This document shows positions 15,210 through 23,601 of a stretch of 64,000 nucleotides of DNA, piece after piece. Each line of letters begins with the position of its first letter. The first letter of the stretch is position 1. This DNA comes from Ovoidimarina sp963698645. GTDB taxonomy: Bacteria; Pseudomonadota; Alphaproteobacteria; Rhodobacterales; Rhodobacteraceae. A model generated the notes under the pieces. The model had not been told where the DNA came from, made no database searches, and saw nothing but the letters and a program-made list of their open reading frames with translations. The position numbers and the translations under genes are program-made. The stretch spans positions 930,001 through 994,000 of the forward strand of contig CAVORP010000007.1 of NCBI GenBank assembly GCA_963698645.1, read 5' to 3'.

Positions 15210-16255
15210 CGAAAGTAATAACTCGGTATTTCGACAGTGCGGCGAAGGCCCGTTCCGTAAAGCAGGAACTTCTCCTGCGGCAGAGGTTTCCTCTCAAGAT
15301 CCTGCGTGTCTATGACAAGCCCGATGGCCTTGCCGAAGCGCTCACTGCAGCCAATGTCGACGCGGAAACAGCGCGGGCCTACCAGCAGCGGATGGCGAAC
15401 GGTGGTGTAGTCCTGATGGTCCGGGCCGACTACCGGCCACTTGGTGTTGCCCAGATCGCCCGCGAGGTGACTGCCGCCATGGGTGCCGCGGATATGGGCG
15501 GATTGACGGAAGAGGTTTATGTCGCCGATCCGCCGCGCCCGATGCTCAACATTCTTGATCATCATCCGCTTATGCTGACCCGGCCAAGAGATCCGTCGAG
15601 CACGACATACCACATGGCTGACTGGCCGATCCCGCTGATCAGCCGTCGCAAGCCGTTTACCGGATCGATCTTTCCACGGCATGCTCACATGGCCAGCTTT
15701 CCGGTCGGTTTGATCAGCCGCAGCAAACCGTTTACGGGCTCGATATTCCCGCCCCATGCGCGCATGGCGAACTTTCCGATCAGTCTGATCAGCCGTCGCA
15801 AACCGTTTACGGGCTCGATATTCCCACGCCATGCCCGCATGGCCAACTTTCCAATCGGGTTGATCAGTAGGAGAAAGCCATACACCGGCTCAGTCATCCC
15901 GCGTCATGGACGAATGGCTACTTGGCCATTCCCCAGCCTGATCAATGGCAAGACGGGAACGAATGCCCTTATCCCGGGTGGACCACGCATGGCCAATTTC
16001 CCGATTGGGTTGCTCAGTCGTCGCAAGCCATTTACCGGATCCATTTTCCCGCGTCATGCACGCATGGCCAATTTCCCGATTTCGCTGATAAGCCGCCGCA
16101 AGCCTTTTTCCGGATCCGCCTTTCCGCGTCACGCGCGTATGGCCGATGTTGTGTTGCCGCTGGTAATCAGCAGCACTGCAACGGCAACACCCCAAGGGGG
16201 CGATCGGTTCTCGCTATCGAAAATGCTGGGTTTGCCCACTCTGATCCGCCGCTAG
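15206..16255 (+). CDS. Repeat protein at the end of the puc operon (possible PucE-like N-terminus)
   Basis: A 349-residue protein with no signal peptide or membrane helix. Residues 1-110 form a compact, mixed alpha/beta-looking domain (starting MTKVITRYFDSAAKARSVKQ). Residues 136-310 are seven 25-residue tandem repeats, consensus RMANFPI-x-LISRRKPFTG plus SIFPRHA, followed by a partial copy and a short tail ending LGLPTLIRR. The repeats are strongly basic. ATG overlaps the pucC stop and GGAGG lies just upstream, so it is co-expressed with LH2. Its position is that of pucDE in Rhodobacter capsulatus (PucE is an LH2 gamma chain), which suggests an antenna-associated role. I do not recognise the family with confidence. 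Confidence 0.85.
   Translation: MTKVITRYFDSAAKARSVKQELLLRQRFPLKILRVYDKPDGLAEALTAANVDAETARAYQQRMANGGVVLMVRADYRPLGVAQIAREVTAAMGAADMGGLTEEVYVADPPRPMLNILDHHPLMLTRPRDPSSTTYHMADWPIPLISRRKPFTGSIFPRHAHMASFPVGLISRSKPFTGSIFPPHARMANFPISLISRRKPFTGSIFPRHARMANFPIGLISRRKPYTGSVIPRHGRMATWPFPSLINGKTGTNALIPGGPRMANFPIGLLSRRKPFTGSIFPRHARMANFPISLISRRKPFSGSAFPRHARMADVVLPLVISSTATATPQGGDRFSLSKMLGLPTLIRR
15611..16135 (+). repeat. Seven in-frame 75-bp tandem repeats
   Basis: Seven head-to-tail 75-base units encode the 25-residue repeats of the puc-operon protein; an eighth is partial. Units 3, 6 and 7 are the most alike. Unit 5 is the most diverged (Ser-Arg-Arg-Lys-Pro-Phe replaced by Asn-Gly-Lys-Thr-Gly-Thr). Divergence at third codon positions shows that the array is old enough to be under protein-level selection. 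Confidence 0.9.
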
Positions 16256-16361
16256 GTCGCCAGAGGCATATTCGACCAATTCCTTTGATCGTCCAGACAC
16301 GGGTCGGCGGGACGTAGGTCCAAAACGACGAGCCTGCACGACTGAGCGGAATTTCATTTTC

Positions 16362-16391
16362 AAAAAAAACGCGCCGGTCGGGCGCGTTTTT
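16362..16391 (-). terminator. Terminator of rpsO (possibly bidirectional)
   Basis: ACGCGCC and GGCGCGT form a GC stem around a short loop, with an A run on the left and a T run on the right, so it can end rpsO on the minus strand and the puc operon on the plus strand. Confidence 0.88.
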
Positions 16392-16412
16392 CTTTTCGAG
16401 AAGGTCTCCAGT

Positions 16413-16682
16413 CTAACGACGGATACCGAGCCGCTGGATCAGGTCCTGATAGCGTGCCTCGTCTTTCGCCTTGGTGTAGTCAAGAAGCTTGCGACGCTGC
16501 GCGACCAGCTTGAGAAGGCCGCGGCGTGAGTGATTGTCTTTCTTGTGCGTCTTGAAATGCTCGGTCAGCATTGCGATGCGCGAACTCAGGATTGCGACCT
16601 GAACTTCCGGGGAACCGGTATCACCATCTTTGGTGGCGAATTCCTTCATGACGCGCTGTTTTTCTTCAGCAGTAATCGACAT
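16413..16682 (-). CDS. rpsO: 30S ribosomal protein S15
   Basis: An 89-residue protein, the standard S15 length, with the family signatures GSPEVQVAILSSRI, LTEHFKTHKKDNHSRRGLL and the closing YQDLIQRLGIRR. S15 binds 16S rRNA early in 30S assembly. ATG at 16682 has GGAG nearby (read on the minus strand). It belongs to the rbfA-truB-rpsO-pnp cluster. Confidence 0.98.
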   Translation of the reverse strand: MSITAEEKQRVMKEFATKDGDTGSPEVQVAILSSRIAMLTEHFKTHKKDNHSRRGLLKLVAQRRKLLDYTKAKDEARYQDLIQRLGIRR

Positions 16683-16811
16683 CGGGGTCTCCTTCAGAAA
16701 AGGGTTATGGCGCAAGCCGGGATGTCGTCCAGCGTAGGCCCGTGGAGTCCGCGATCTTTCGCGGATGCGGGCATATAGGAGATACCACGCTAAATGAAAA
16801 GCATTTTCTAG

Positions 16812-17172
16812 TTATCTGGCGCAGTTGCCGCCTGTATCCGGCGGTCCGGGTCGATCCGCTCCCGTGAAACCGCCCTGACCGACCTCGCGTGCGATTTGTT
16901 CGGCAAGCTGGGAGGCCCATTCGCCCACGATCGGAATGAAATCGATCTGCGCGAGAAAAAAGCGCCAGTACCGAGACGAGCACCGATGCGCCGATCACTG
17001 TCCCTAGACCGACCGCAAGTCCGCGGAGGAAGTTGAACCCCATCATCTTTGGGATCGAGTTCTGAATCCGAAGATAGCGGTGATTGTTGAGTTCGCGCAC
17101 TTCCGCCCGAAGTCCGCGCAATTCGCGTGCTAAGGTTGTCTCATCGGGATCGGGTGTCGATGGGTCGCTCAT
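16812..17172 (-). pseudogene. DUF5665-type small membrane protein, frameshifted in an A/T run
   Basis: Reconstructed protein of about 120 residues: an Arg/Glu-rich coiled N-terminus, then NSIPKMMGFNFLRGLAVGLG, one or two membrane segments and the conserved IDFIPIVGEWASQLAEQI. The frame breaks at 16956-16961, where six A (six T on the coding strand) replace the five needed; removing one restores the frame to a TAA at 16812. Such a single homopolymer error suggests a sequencing fault. Function of the family is unknown; it is a regular neighbour of rpsO in Rhodobacterales. Confidence 0.75.
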
Positions 17173-17335
17173 GCGTGTCAAGCTAGACGATCCGTGCCTA
17201 ATGCCAGTGGAACCAGACCCTATCTTTGAGATTTCAATTAAGATTTTGATAATTAATAATTTTTATGGATAATTTCGCTCACATGCGATTGCGGTTGTGA
17301 TAAGATCGATTGACCATCATCGGGGGCCAAACACC

Positions 17336-18027
17336 ATGCTCGCTGCGCTATGCTACTCATGGGGATCGCCACGGTTGTCGCAGCTCCGGTCCTGATTTCG
17401 TCGATGTCGGTGGATGACGTCGACGAAATTCCAACCGAACCGGATGAACCCACCTCTGCCGATCTGCTTCGAGAGTCCGCCCGAGTTTGCGGGAACAACG
17501 TTCGGTCTCTTCGATGAGACCGAATCCCTTCCGGGTCTCGTGCAAGAACCATTGTCGCGTATTCTTGCTCCTGTCTCGGCGGAACTACCGGATATCTCCG
17601 ATGACGATCTGGGCACCCTCGACGGGATCACGCCCATCGCCGCAATCAAGCCGGAGCTTGCGGACATTCCCGAAGATGATCTTGGTCTGCCGACAGATCA
17701 GATCCTTCAGCCGATCGGTGATATCAATCTCTTGACGACTGAAACATTCCCTTTGGTGGCGAATCTAGATGATACGATTGACGATGTCGCGGGGCCCCGA
17801 GGATGTGGCCCAGATCTGGGATTTCGTACCTGGCGAAGATATTCTTGATATCACGATTTTCACGGAACTTCCGCCCGATGCGGTCACGATCGAAGTCGTG
17901 GCAAGCGAGGATGGACAGGACAGCATCGTGCACCGCAAATGATCAGCTGATTGCCGTTCTGCGGGATGCCCCGGATGCAGAGTTGGGCGACATCGTGCAC
18001 AGCATTCAACTGCCGTTGGCATCGTAA
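17336..18027 (+). pseudogene. Calcium-binding-like hypothetical protein broken by at least four frameshifts
   Basis: Read across frames, the product begins MLAAL, then a hydrophobic LLMGIATVVAAPVLISS segment (signal or anchor), an acidic linker, FAGTTFGLFDETESLPG, PELADIPEDDLGLPTDQ, then EDVAQIWDFVPGEDILDITI and ends VHSIQLPLAS. The 'DF-PGED-LDI' pattern resembles C-terminal segments of Rhodobacterales RTX-like calcium-binding proteins. Frame changes are needed near 17350, 17480, 17797 (in GGGGCCCC) and 17931. Four indels in 690 bases point to genuine decay or a very poor patch of assembly. It converges on DUF1643. Confidence 0.6.
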
Positions 18028-18531
18028 TCCCAAGGCAACGGTTGCGTGTTCATAGGCGATGTAAAGTGGATGTTTGGGATGTCCTTGCTTCGACAGCCCC
18101 AGATGATGCATCGGTCTACGAGCCGAGGCGATCAGGCCCGCGACTTCGGCACCGCGATCAAGATGCACCCCGTGTGTACCCCAGGCACAGACGATGGAAT
18201 CGGCCCAATGACATCCCTCGAGAATTGCGGCATCATTCGCCGGCCCGACCGGATCAGCGGCCTTTCGCATCAACCGCGGGTCCGTATCCCGCCAGGCAAA
18301 GATATTGCAGACCCGGAATGATCCGAACCCCAAGGCGCGGGCACGTCTCTCGCATCGTTCCACCGTCGGATCATTCTGTCGTTCCGTGGCGGTGGATGGA
18401 TTCAGCATCACGAAAAGCACCCTTGGAGCAGCGTCGTCCCAGATACGGGTCAGCGCATAGCGGTACTTTTCGCAATCGGAATACACAGCGGTGCTTGCCG
18501 CGTCACCCTTCTGAAACGTCCTTGTGATCAT
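17884..18531 (-). CDS. DUF1643 domain protein
   Basis: The frame begins MITRTFQKGDAASTAVYSD at 18531, where ATG overlaps the truB TGA, and contains the DUF1643 signatures RVLFVMLNPSTATERQNDPT, the VCNIFAWRDTDP segment and ending blocks KQGHPKHPLYIAY. Function is unknown. After HPLYIAY (about 18030) the remaining frame to 17884 is antisense to the converging gene and looks non-native; one frame change near 18020-18030 would give a stop at 18006. The real protein is therefore probably about 165-175 residues. On the unedited sequence this frame also reads through from the truB C-terminus, an artefact of the truB frameshift. Confidence 0.75.
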   Translation of the reverse strand: MITRTFQKGDAASTAVYSDCEKYRYALTRIWDDAAPRVLFVMLNPSTATERQNDPTVERCERRARALGFGSFRVCNIFAWRDTDPRLMRKAADPVGPANDAAILEGCHWADSIVCAWGTHGVHLDRGAEVAGLIASARRPMHHLGLSKQGHPKHPLYIAYEHATVALGLRCQRQLNAVHDVAQLCIRGIPQNGNQLIICGARCCPVHPRLPRLRS

Positions 18532-19435
18532 CCGGCGAATACGCGGCGGGGATGAGAGCATTCCGGCCCGATACGTACCAACCGCGACGGCACGACCGCC
18601 TTGCGAGGCCCAGCATTCGTCGCCGTATTCCGCCTCGGTGGACAGCACCTCGGCTGGGTTGCCATTCCTGAGGCGGGCGGCCGCAAGCTCCGAACAACGC
18701 GCCTCGGGAAGATCACAAAGCCCGGTCTCGAGCGGCAGCAGCAGCACGTCGATCTCTGGTGTCCGGGCAAGCTCTTCGATCCGTTCCAGCGATACGCCTT
18801 CATCCGCATTGAACGGGCCCGACCATGTGCGGCGTAAATCTCGAACATGGGCAAAACAGCCCAAGAGCAAGGCCAAGATCGCGGGCAATCGCCCGAACGT
18901 AGCCACCCTTTCCACAGATCATTTCCAACGTGGCGTGATCCGCATCCGGTCGATCTACCAGTTCAAGGCTTTCTACCCATAACGGTCGGGCTTCCAGAAC
19001 GGGTTCTTCACCGGAACGTGCCATCGCATAGGCGCGCTTACCTTCGATCTTGACTGCCGAAAAGATCGGTGGAACCTGCATGATCTCGCCAGTCAGTGCA
19101 GGAAGCGCGGCCCGGATCTCATCATCAGAAGGCCGCGCGGGAGAGGTGTCGGTCACCTCTCCCTCCGCATCGTCGGTGTTCGTCTGCTCCCCCAGCCGGA
19201 TCGTGAAACGATAGCCTTTCAGGGCATCTGTGATGTAAGGAACGGTTTTCGTCGCTTCGCCCAGCGCGATGGCCAGAACGCCAGTTGCGTCGGGGTCCAA
19301 TGTGCCGGCATGTCCCGCCTTCGCAGCGTCAAATGCCCAGCGGACCTTGCCGACGACGGCGTTCGACGACGGTCCTGCCGGTTTGTCGATGACGATCCAG
19401 CCCGAAATATCCCGTCCTTTGCGTTTGCGTGCCAT
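18528..19435 (-). pseudogene. truB: tRNA pseudouridine(55) synthase TruB, two frameshifts
   Basis: N-terminal 180 residues are intact TruB: GWIVIDKPAGPSSNAVVGKV, the catalytic Asp in AGHAGTLDPDATGVL and KGYRFTIRLG. The frame shifts at about 18856-18861 (one extra base near GGGCTGTTTTGCC), after which CFAHVRDLRRTWSGPF and the C-terminal PUA-like region continue in a second frame. A further shift near 18553-18566 restores the expected end SHPRRVFAG with TGA at 18528. TruB makes the universal T-loop pseudouridine, so two breaks in an otherwise conserved gene favour sequencing error, though truB is dispensable in some bacteria. Confidence 0.85.
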
Positions 19436-19487
19436 GCGACCTTAATCCTGCCTCGGGCGGGCCTCGTATCTTTGCGACGCCCGGGCG

Positions 19488-20236
19488 TCAATCCGCGGGG
19501 ACTGTGGTTCCGACGATCGGCCCAAGCGGGAACCCCAGATCGTGCCGACCAAGTTGCGGGGCATAGAAGCGGGAAACGTTACCATCGATGTAAAGCGCAT
19601 TCGGAGTATTCAGCCGATCACGGAACAGCCTTGCGAAACGATGGAAATTCACGGGAAGATCCGAGATCGCAAAGACCACGATACCGTCGTCACGAACACC
19701 TACCCCGTTTCGGATGTAGCGAGACTTGCCATCGGGCAGAAACCGGTGGTGAAGCGATCCGTCGATCACAAGCATCGGTCCCGATTGCGTGGCAAAGCTG
19801 CATTTCGGCGCCTTCCTGGCAGAACCGGATCGTTTCGCGGATGGTTGCCCCCTCCGGACCGAAGCAAAAGACGCCATTGGGAAGCATTCCGAAATTGCCG
19901 GGACCGGGCAAGCGTCATCAGCGGAACGGACGCTACCCCGTTCTCCACGTAGTGGCCCACGGGAGAGCGATCTTCATGGTACATGCCCCCGTTCATTGCG
20001 ATACCCAGAGTCCGGCCTTGCTTGCTCAGAACCTCGTTAATCCGATCGAAGGTTCCATAGACCAACCCATCCGGCGCCATATGCCAAAGGCGCAGGTCTT
20101 CCGATAAGGGGTCAATCTCGCAATAGGTGAATGGAACCGACTCGAATATGTCGGTCGCGCACGCCCCGGCATTGGCCAACACCGGAATAACCGATGCCAG
20201 TGCTGCAGCAAGCAGAGTGTCAGTCGCTTTCGACAT
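19488..20236 (-). pseudogene. DUF2233/phosphodiester glycosidase-like exported protein, two frameshifts
   Basis: Reconstructed product of about 245 residues: signal peptide, SVPFTYCEIDP, GIAMNGGMYHEDRSPVGHYVE, then (after a shift near 19905-19912) PGPGNFGMLPNGVFCFG, then (after a shift near 19790-19805) FATQSGPMLVIDG and a C-terminal IRNGVG. DNALYIDGNVSRFY-like strands close the fold. These are the marks of the DUF2233/NAGPA family, named after mammalian uncovering enzyme; bacterial members are probably exported glycosidases of unknown substrate. It overlaps the rbfA stop by 17 bases and lies between rbfA and truB, its usual place in the order. Confidence 0.8.
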
Positions 20237-20618
20237 CGCGGCGCACGGTCGTATTTGAAAGCAGCCTCCGGGTTTCGTCCATCCGATCGAATGTCTCATC
20301 CAAAACGAACCGCAGCTCGGGTGCGAACTTCAGATCAAGCCCCTTCGCGACCAAGCGGCGGATTTCATGCCGATTGCGACGGATCGCATCCAATGCCGCC
20401 TCGCGATCCTTGCCGCCAAGGGGCAGGAAAAACGCCGTCGCGACCCTCAAATCTGGTGAAGCGCGGACTTCGCTCACCGTGATCGAGAAGGCATTGAGTT
20501 CCGGGTCGTGTACCTCCGCGCGCGCGAAGACCTCGCTCAGACGTCGGCGAATCACCTCGCCGACGCGCAATTGCCGCTGCGATGGGCCGGAGCCCTGAGG
20601 AAACTTGTTTCTGGCCAT
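20220..20618 (-). CDS. rbfA: Ribosome-binding factor A
   Basis: A 132-residue single KH-type domain protein that matures the 16S rRNA 5' end on the 30S subunit. Typical strands are GEVIRRRLSEVF, ITVSEVRASPDLRVATAFF and the C-terminal KFAPELRFVLDETFDRMDE. ATG at 20618 (MARNKFPQ) is preferred over one nine bases upstream. It is divergent from dapB and leads the truB-rpsO-pnp block. Confidence 0.95.
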   Translation of the reverse strand: MARNKFPQGSGPSQRQLRVGEVIRRRLSEVFARAEVHDPELNAFSITVSEVRASPDLRVATAFFLPLGGKDREAALDAIRRNRHEIRRLVAKGLDLKFAPELRFVLDETFDRMDETRRLLSNTTVRRDVESD

Positions 20619-20715
20619 CCCGATCATCTAGGCCACGCGGCCGCTTGTCGCAAGCGGGGTTTGCTCCGGCGCGTAGCCCCGGTTAAAGGAAGCAGATGGT
20701 TTGTGGAGTAGTCAG

Positions 20716-21528
20716 ATGAGCGAATTGCCAGGGATCGTTGTGACCGGAGCATCGGGCCGAATGGGCAGGATGTTGATCCGGACAATCACGGAAAGCGGTA
20801 AGGCGCGTCTTGTGGGGGCAATCGACCGCAGTGGCCATGATTGGATCGGTCAGGACGTCGGGCTTGCAATGGGCGGTCCGGCGCTTGGTGTGGTGGTGTC
20901 GGACGATCCGCTCGAGCCTTTCGCCGGTGCCCAGGCGGTTCTGGATTTCACGTCGCCGTCGGCCAGTGTGGAATATGCGGCGCTGGCAGCTCAGACGCGC
21001 GCGGTTCATGTTATCGGGACTACGGGCATGACGGATGCCGATATCGCGAGACTTGCCCCTGCGGCGCGGCATGCGGTGATCGTACGCGCGGGCAACATGA
21101 GTCTCGGGGTCAATCTTCTTGTGCTTCTGACGCGAAAAGTTGCTGAAGCTCTGGATACAGATTTCGATATCGAGATCGTCGAGGCTCATCACCGCCACAA
21201 GGTCGATGCGCCCTCAGGAACCGCGCTGATGCTCGGTCAGGCGGCCGCCCATGGCAGGGGTGTGGATCTGGCCGCTGTCGCGGACCGTGGGCGCGACGGA
21301 ATCACGGGAGAACGGAGGCTTGGAGCCATCGGTTTCTCGGCAATTCGCGGAGGAGATATCGTAGGCGAGCACGATGTGATATTCGCCGCCGATGGAGAGC
21401 GCGTCGTCCTACGCCACCTTGCAACGGATCGGCAGATTTTCGCCCGTGGTGCACTGAAAGCTGCGCTCTGGGGCCTTGGAAAGCCTCCCGGCGAATACGA
21501 TATGGCCGATGTTTTGGGTTTGAAGTGA
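20716..21528 (+). CDS. dapB: 4-hydroxy-tetrahydrodipicolinate reductase
   Basis: A 270-residue NAD(P)H-dependent enzyme of the lysine/diaminopimelate pathway. The Rossmann loop is VTGASGRMGRML, substrate-binding signatures are FTSP, GTTG and EAHHRHKVDAPSGTAL (with the catalytic His-His and Lys), and the C-terminal domain ends LGLK. ATG at 20716 has GGAG ten bases upstream; the in-frame start 15 bases earlier is less likely. Confidence 0.97.
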   Translation: MSELPGIVVTGASGRMGRMLIRTITESGKARLVGAIDRSGHDWIGQDVGLAMGGPALGVVVSDDPLEPFAGAQAVLDFTSPSASVEYAALAAQTRAVHVIGTTGMTDADIARLAPAARHAVIVRAGNMSLGVNLLVLLTRKVAEALDTDFDIEIVEAHHRHKVDAPSGTALMLGQAAAHGRGVDLAAVADRGRDGITGERRLGAIGFSAIRGGDIVGEHDVIFAADGERVVLRHLATDRQIFARGALKAALWGLGKPPGEYDMADVLGLK

Positions 21529-21582
21529 ACCAAATCGGCCCGGGCGACGTAAGACCTTTGAAAGCTCACAAAGGAAGCGACA

Positions 21583-21969
21583 ATGGCGCGTGCGATCTCT
21601 TTGACTACGGCTGTGTTTATTGCCTCGACGACGCCGCTTTGGGCAGACACTTGGGCACTCGCGCCCAGTGGCGCCAAGTTCGAGCGTATCGGCGACCGCG
21701 AAACGTTTCTGAGTTTCGTATCGGACAACGCCCTCAAGCGTTTCGGCATCACCTTGAACGTCCAACCCGACGGTCGCATCGACGGCCGTGCCTTTGGACA
21801 AAGGGTTACGGGTGAATGGCAATGGCGTGACGGTTATTTTTGCCGCGACATGTACTGGGGGTCGATGTCGATCGGGTCGAACTGCCAGGAAGTGAAGGTT
21901 TCGGGCGATATGCTCCGATTCACGTCTGACGAAGGCCGAGGTGATTTCGCGGACCTTCGCTTGCGCTGA
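21583..21969 (+). CDS. Small exported protein of unknown function
   Basis: 128 residues with a Sec signal peptide ending LWADTWA, followed by a compact soluble domain with GEWQWRDGYFCRD, a Cys pair (CRDMYW and SNCQEV) and an acidic C-terminus. Similar genes follow dapB in related Rhodobacterales and are sometimes mis-annotated as dihydrodipicolinate reductase by proximity. A periplasmic protein; I do not recognise a function. Confidence 0.75.
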   Translation: MARAISLTTAVFIASTTPLWADTWALAPSGAKFERIGDRETFLSFVSDNALKRFGITLNVQPDGRIDGRAFGQRVTGEWQWRDGYFCRDMYWGSMSIGSNCQEVKVSGDMLRFTSDEGRGDFADLRLR

Positions 21970-21981
21970 GCGGGGCCTCGA

Positions 21982-22155
21982 TCAGAAGTCGATGGCGATA
22001 CCCTTCTTTTCCCAATCACCGTAGCGGACCGGCTCCGGACCATCGCGACCGCCAAGTTCCTTCGGAAAATCGAGCTCTTTTGTAGCGCGCTTCCGCGCCT
22101 CTGCCTCGGCAAGTGCACGCCGGGCTTCCGGCGGAAGAGTGTTGTCATCGCTCAT
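21982..22155 (-). CDS. Succinate dehydrogenase assembly factor 4 family (DUF1674)
   Basis: A 57-residue protein ending GGRDGPEPVRYGDWEKKGIAIDF, the diagnostic DUF1674/SDHAF4 C-terminus. Homologues bind flavinylated SdhA during complex II assembly. ATG at 22155 is chosen because AAGGA lies at good spacing; an ATG six bases upstream is too close. Divergent from the methyltransferase gene. Confidence 0.9.
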   Translation of the reverse strand: MSDDNTLPPEARRALAEAEARKRATKELDFPKELGGRDGPEPVRYGDWEKKGIAIDF

Positions 22156-22231
22156 GGCCATATCCTTGTTGTGGCTTCTGCTTTGATATACGCGGCCCGG
22201 GGCGCGAGACAACCGAACGAGAGGCGATTCC

Positions 22232-23518
22232 ATGCCGCAACCCGGGCAGGCCGCACGACAGGCGGCACTGGATCTGATGACAAAGGTCACCGACGAAGGC
22301 CGGCTGCTCTCAGAGCTGTTGCCGAAATCCGTGGCATATCTGGAGCCCGCAGAGCGCGCGCGAGCGGGGCGTCTGGCGTCCGAAGCCCTGCGGTGGGCGT
22401 CACGGGCCGACCGTGTTCTCGGCCCCTATTTGCGACAGCGGCCTGACGGCCGGACCCATAACATGCTCCGGCTTGGGGTTTGGGAACTCTGCGCGGATGG
22501 GGCTGCCGCGCATGGCGTCGTCAACAGTGCGGTCGAGATCCTGAAAGCACGTCCCGAAACGGTGCGCCAGGCAGGTCTCGTGAATGCGATCCTGCGCAAG
22601 GTCGCGGACAACATGCCGGATTGGGATGCCTTGCCGGAACCGGTCCTTCCGAAATGGTTGCGCAAGCCGCTTTTGGCCGACTACGGAAAGGCGGCAATTG
22701 CCGGGATGGAACGGGCACATGCGGCGGGGGCTCCGATGGATCTGACGCCCGGTCCCAGGGCGCCTGCCGATCTGGCCCAGCAACTCTGTGCCGAAGTCCT
22801 TCCCGGCGGATCTCTTCGGCTCGAAAAGTCGGGTCAGGTGACGGCGCTTCCGGGATATGAGGAAGGCTGGTGGTGGGTGCAGGACGTGGCCGCGGCTCTG
22901 CCAGCCCGGATACTCAATTCGGTCGCGGGCGAAACGGTTATCGATCTGTGTGCGGCGCCGGGTGGCAAGACGATGCAGCTTGCAGCGGCCGGGGCGCGCG
23001 TCACTGCGCTGGATGTGTCCGAGGCGCGCATGGCGCGGGTCTCCGAAAACCTCGCGCGGACTGGTCTGACCGCGCAGACTCTGGTGGCCGATGCCTTGGA
23101 ATGGCTGCCTCCGGAACTCTTTGATGCTGTGCTGCTGGATGCGCCCTGTTCCGCGACAGGAACGATAAGGCGGCACCCAGATCTGCCCTATGCGAAAGAC
23201 GGAAGCGGATTCCCCGAGCTCTTCGAACTACAATCCGCGCTTCTCGATCGGGCGATCGGGATGCTCAAACCCGGAGGTCGGCTCGTCTATTGCACTTGTT
23301 CGCTTTTGATCGATGAAGGCGAAGAGCAAGTCCGCGATGCGCTCCAGCGTCACCCTGCATTGATCGTCGATCTCGAAGCGTTGGGCATCGAAGGTGTCGA
23401 CGCGGATTGGATCGGACCGGAAGGACTGCGTACGCGCCCAGATTTCTGGCCCGATAAGGGTGGCATGGATGGTTTTTTCATAGCGATGTTGCGAAAGCCC
23501 GCCGAAGGCATTGCGTGA
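22232..23518 (+). CDS. RsmB/NOP-family rRNA cytosine-C5 methyltransferase
   Basis: A 428-residue enzyme with an N-terminal NusB-like RNA-binding domain (residues about 5-130) and a SAM-dependent methyltransferase domain. Motifs are VIDLCAAPGGKTMQLAA (SAM site), LLDAPCSATGTIRRHPDL with the release Cys, and YCTCSLL with the catalytic Cys. It probably methylates 16S rRNA C967. First of a collinear group with the heparinase-like gene and purH. Confidence 0.93.
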   Translation: MPQPGQAARQAALDLMTKVTDEGRLLSELLPKSVAYLEPAERARAGRLASEALRWASRADRVLGPYLRQRPDGRTHNMLRLGVWELCADGAAAHGVVNSAVEILKARPETVRQAGLVNAILRKVADNMPDWDALPEPVLPKWLRKPLLADYGKAAIAGMERAHAAGAPMDLTPGPRAPADLAQQLCAEVLPGGSLRLEKSGQVTALPGYEEGWWWVQDVAAALPARILNSVAGETVIDLCAAPGGKTMQLAAAGARVTALDVSEARMARVSENLARTGLTAQTLVADALEWLPPELFDAVLLDAPCSATGTIRRHPDLPYAKDGSGFPELFELQSALLDRAIGMLKPGGRLVYCTCSLLIDEGEEQVRDALQRHPALIVDLEALGIEGVDADWIGPEGLRTRPDFWPDKGGMDGFFIAMLRKPAEGIA

Positions 23519-23601
23519 GCCATGACAGCACAGTACGGCCCGGCTAGTATCGCGGCAAGATTGCGCCGGATATACCGGCGACAGAGGCAGGACAAAGAAC
23601 G

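Noticed and set aside
15611..16135. CRISPR-like array
   Set aside because: Units are contiguous 75-base coding repeats without unique spacers and are read in frame as protein; no cas genes are nearby.
17884..18915. Single 343-residue TruB-tail/DUF1643 fusion protein
   Set aside because: The junction arises from a frameshift; the native TruB end (SHPRRVFAG then TGA) and the overlapping DUF1643 ATG are present in the proper frames.
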